Shown here in pieces: positions 6,064 to 6,234 of a DNA stretch of 6,234 nucleotides. How positions within the stretch are numbered: the first letter of the stretch is position 1; the number at the start of each line of letters is the position of its first letter. Below the pieces are notes generated by a model. The model was not told where the DNA came from, made no database searches, and worked only from the letters and a program-made list of their open reading frames with translations. Both the position numbers and the translations under genes were made by a program. Origin of the DNA: an uncultured Solirubrobacteraceae bacterium (lineage in GTDB: Bacteria > Actinomycetota > Thermoleophilia > Solirubrobacterales > Solirubrobacteraceae); the NCBI GenBank assembly GCA_955652215.1, contig CATPAX010000200.1:1-6234 (forward strand), given 5' to 3'.

Positions 6064-6070
6064 GCGGGAC

Positions 6071-6234
6071 ATGAGCCGGCCCCCTGCTATCGAAGTGGAG
6101 AACCTCGTTCGGGAGTTCCGAAAGGGACCGCGTGCCGTCGACGGGATCGATCTGGCTGTGTCTGAGGGGGAGATCTACGGCTTCCTCGGACCCAACGGCG
6201 CCGGCAAGTCAACGACCGTGCTGATGCTGACGAC
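6071..6234 (+). CDS. ABC transporter ATP-binding protein (DrrA-like), 5' part
   Basis: The first 54 codons of an ABC ATPase cut by the window edge. It reads [30 protein letters not shown], then the Walker A loop GPNGAGKST (about residues 41-49) followed by TVLMLTT. The wording around Walker A ([20 protein letters not shown]) is typical of DrrA/daunorubicin-resistance type ATPases, which energise a two-component ABC-2 exporter; the membrane partner would lie beyond the window. Walker B, the signature motif and the rest are not seen. The ATG at 6071 has no Shine-Dalgarno site but sits seven bases after a TAGATT -10 box, so leaderless translation is likely. The divergent MarR repressor suggests inducible export of a toxic compound or drug; the substrate is unknown. 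Confidence 0.9.
   Translation, partial: MSRPPAIEVENLVREFRKGPRAVDGIDLAVSEGEIYGFLGPNGAGKSTTVLMLT

Noticed and set aside
6023..6107. GAGAACCTCG occurring at 6023-6032 and again at 6098-6107 as a repeated regulatory site.
   Set aside because: The second copy is inside the ABC gene and encodes the commonly conserved Val-Glu-Asn-Leu of these ATPases, so the repetition is most simply coincidental.

Overview
The window is high-GC DNA with dense GC-ending codons, AGGAGG-type Shine-Dalgarno sites and TANNNT -10 boxes. With the gene content (small VOC protein, bacterial lysyl oxidase, PAS/GAF hybrid kinase, MarR paired with a DrrA-type ABC ATPase) this points to an actinobacterium, possibly the Thermoleophilia/Solirubrobacterales side. 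That placement is an inference from gene style, not from a marker gene.

Layout, left to right. Bases 5-394 (+) encode a small VOC-fold (glyoxalase/dioxygenase-like) protein. Bases 504-2165 (+) hold an exported lysyl-oxidase-like protein whose reading frame is interrupted: a 14-base T run (1835-1848) is followed by an in-frame TGA (1872-1874), after which the lysyl oxidase domain resumes in the same frame. Directly after its stop lies a short remnant of a LuxR/NarL-type response regulator (about 2168-2316), with a one-base deletion and no receiver domain. Then comes the main gene, 2418-5411 (+), a 997-residue soluble hybrid sensor kinase ordered PAS, GAF, HisKA, HATPase_c, REC, HisKA_3, HATPase_c, i.e. 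two complete kinase modules of different classes on one chain. The 148-base convergent gap (5412-5559) has two hairpins. A MarR-family repressor (5560-6012, -) and the start of an ABC transporter ATPase (6071 to the window edge, +) diverge from a 58-base region with overlapping promoters and a candidate operator.

How the genes may work together. The kinase has no membrane segment and no DNA-binding domain, so it should sense a cytosolic cue and pass phosphate to a separate regulator. The C-terminal HisKA_3 module belongs to the class that normally partners LuxR-type regulators, and the decayed LuxR tail just upstream may be what is left of a former partner. The MarR/ABC pair looks like a self-contained efflux locus in which MarR represses itself and the transporter. 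The lysyl oxidase is probably non-functional as sequenced, either through real decay or through an assembly/sequencing fault at the T run.

I do not see a clearly new biological system. The best leads are the dual-class kinase, the interrupted lysyl oxidase, the LuxR remnant, and the compact, probably leaderless, divergent MarR/ABC promoter region.
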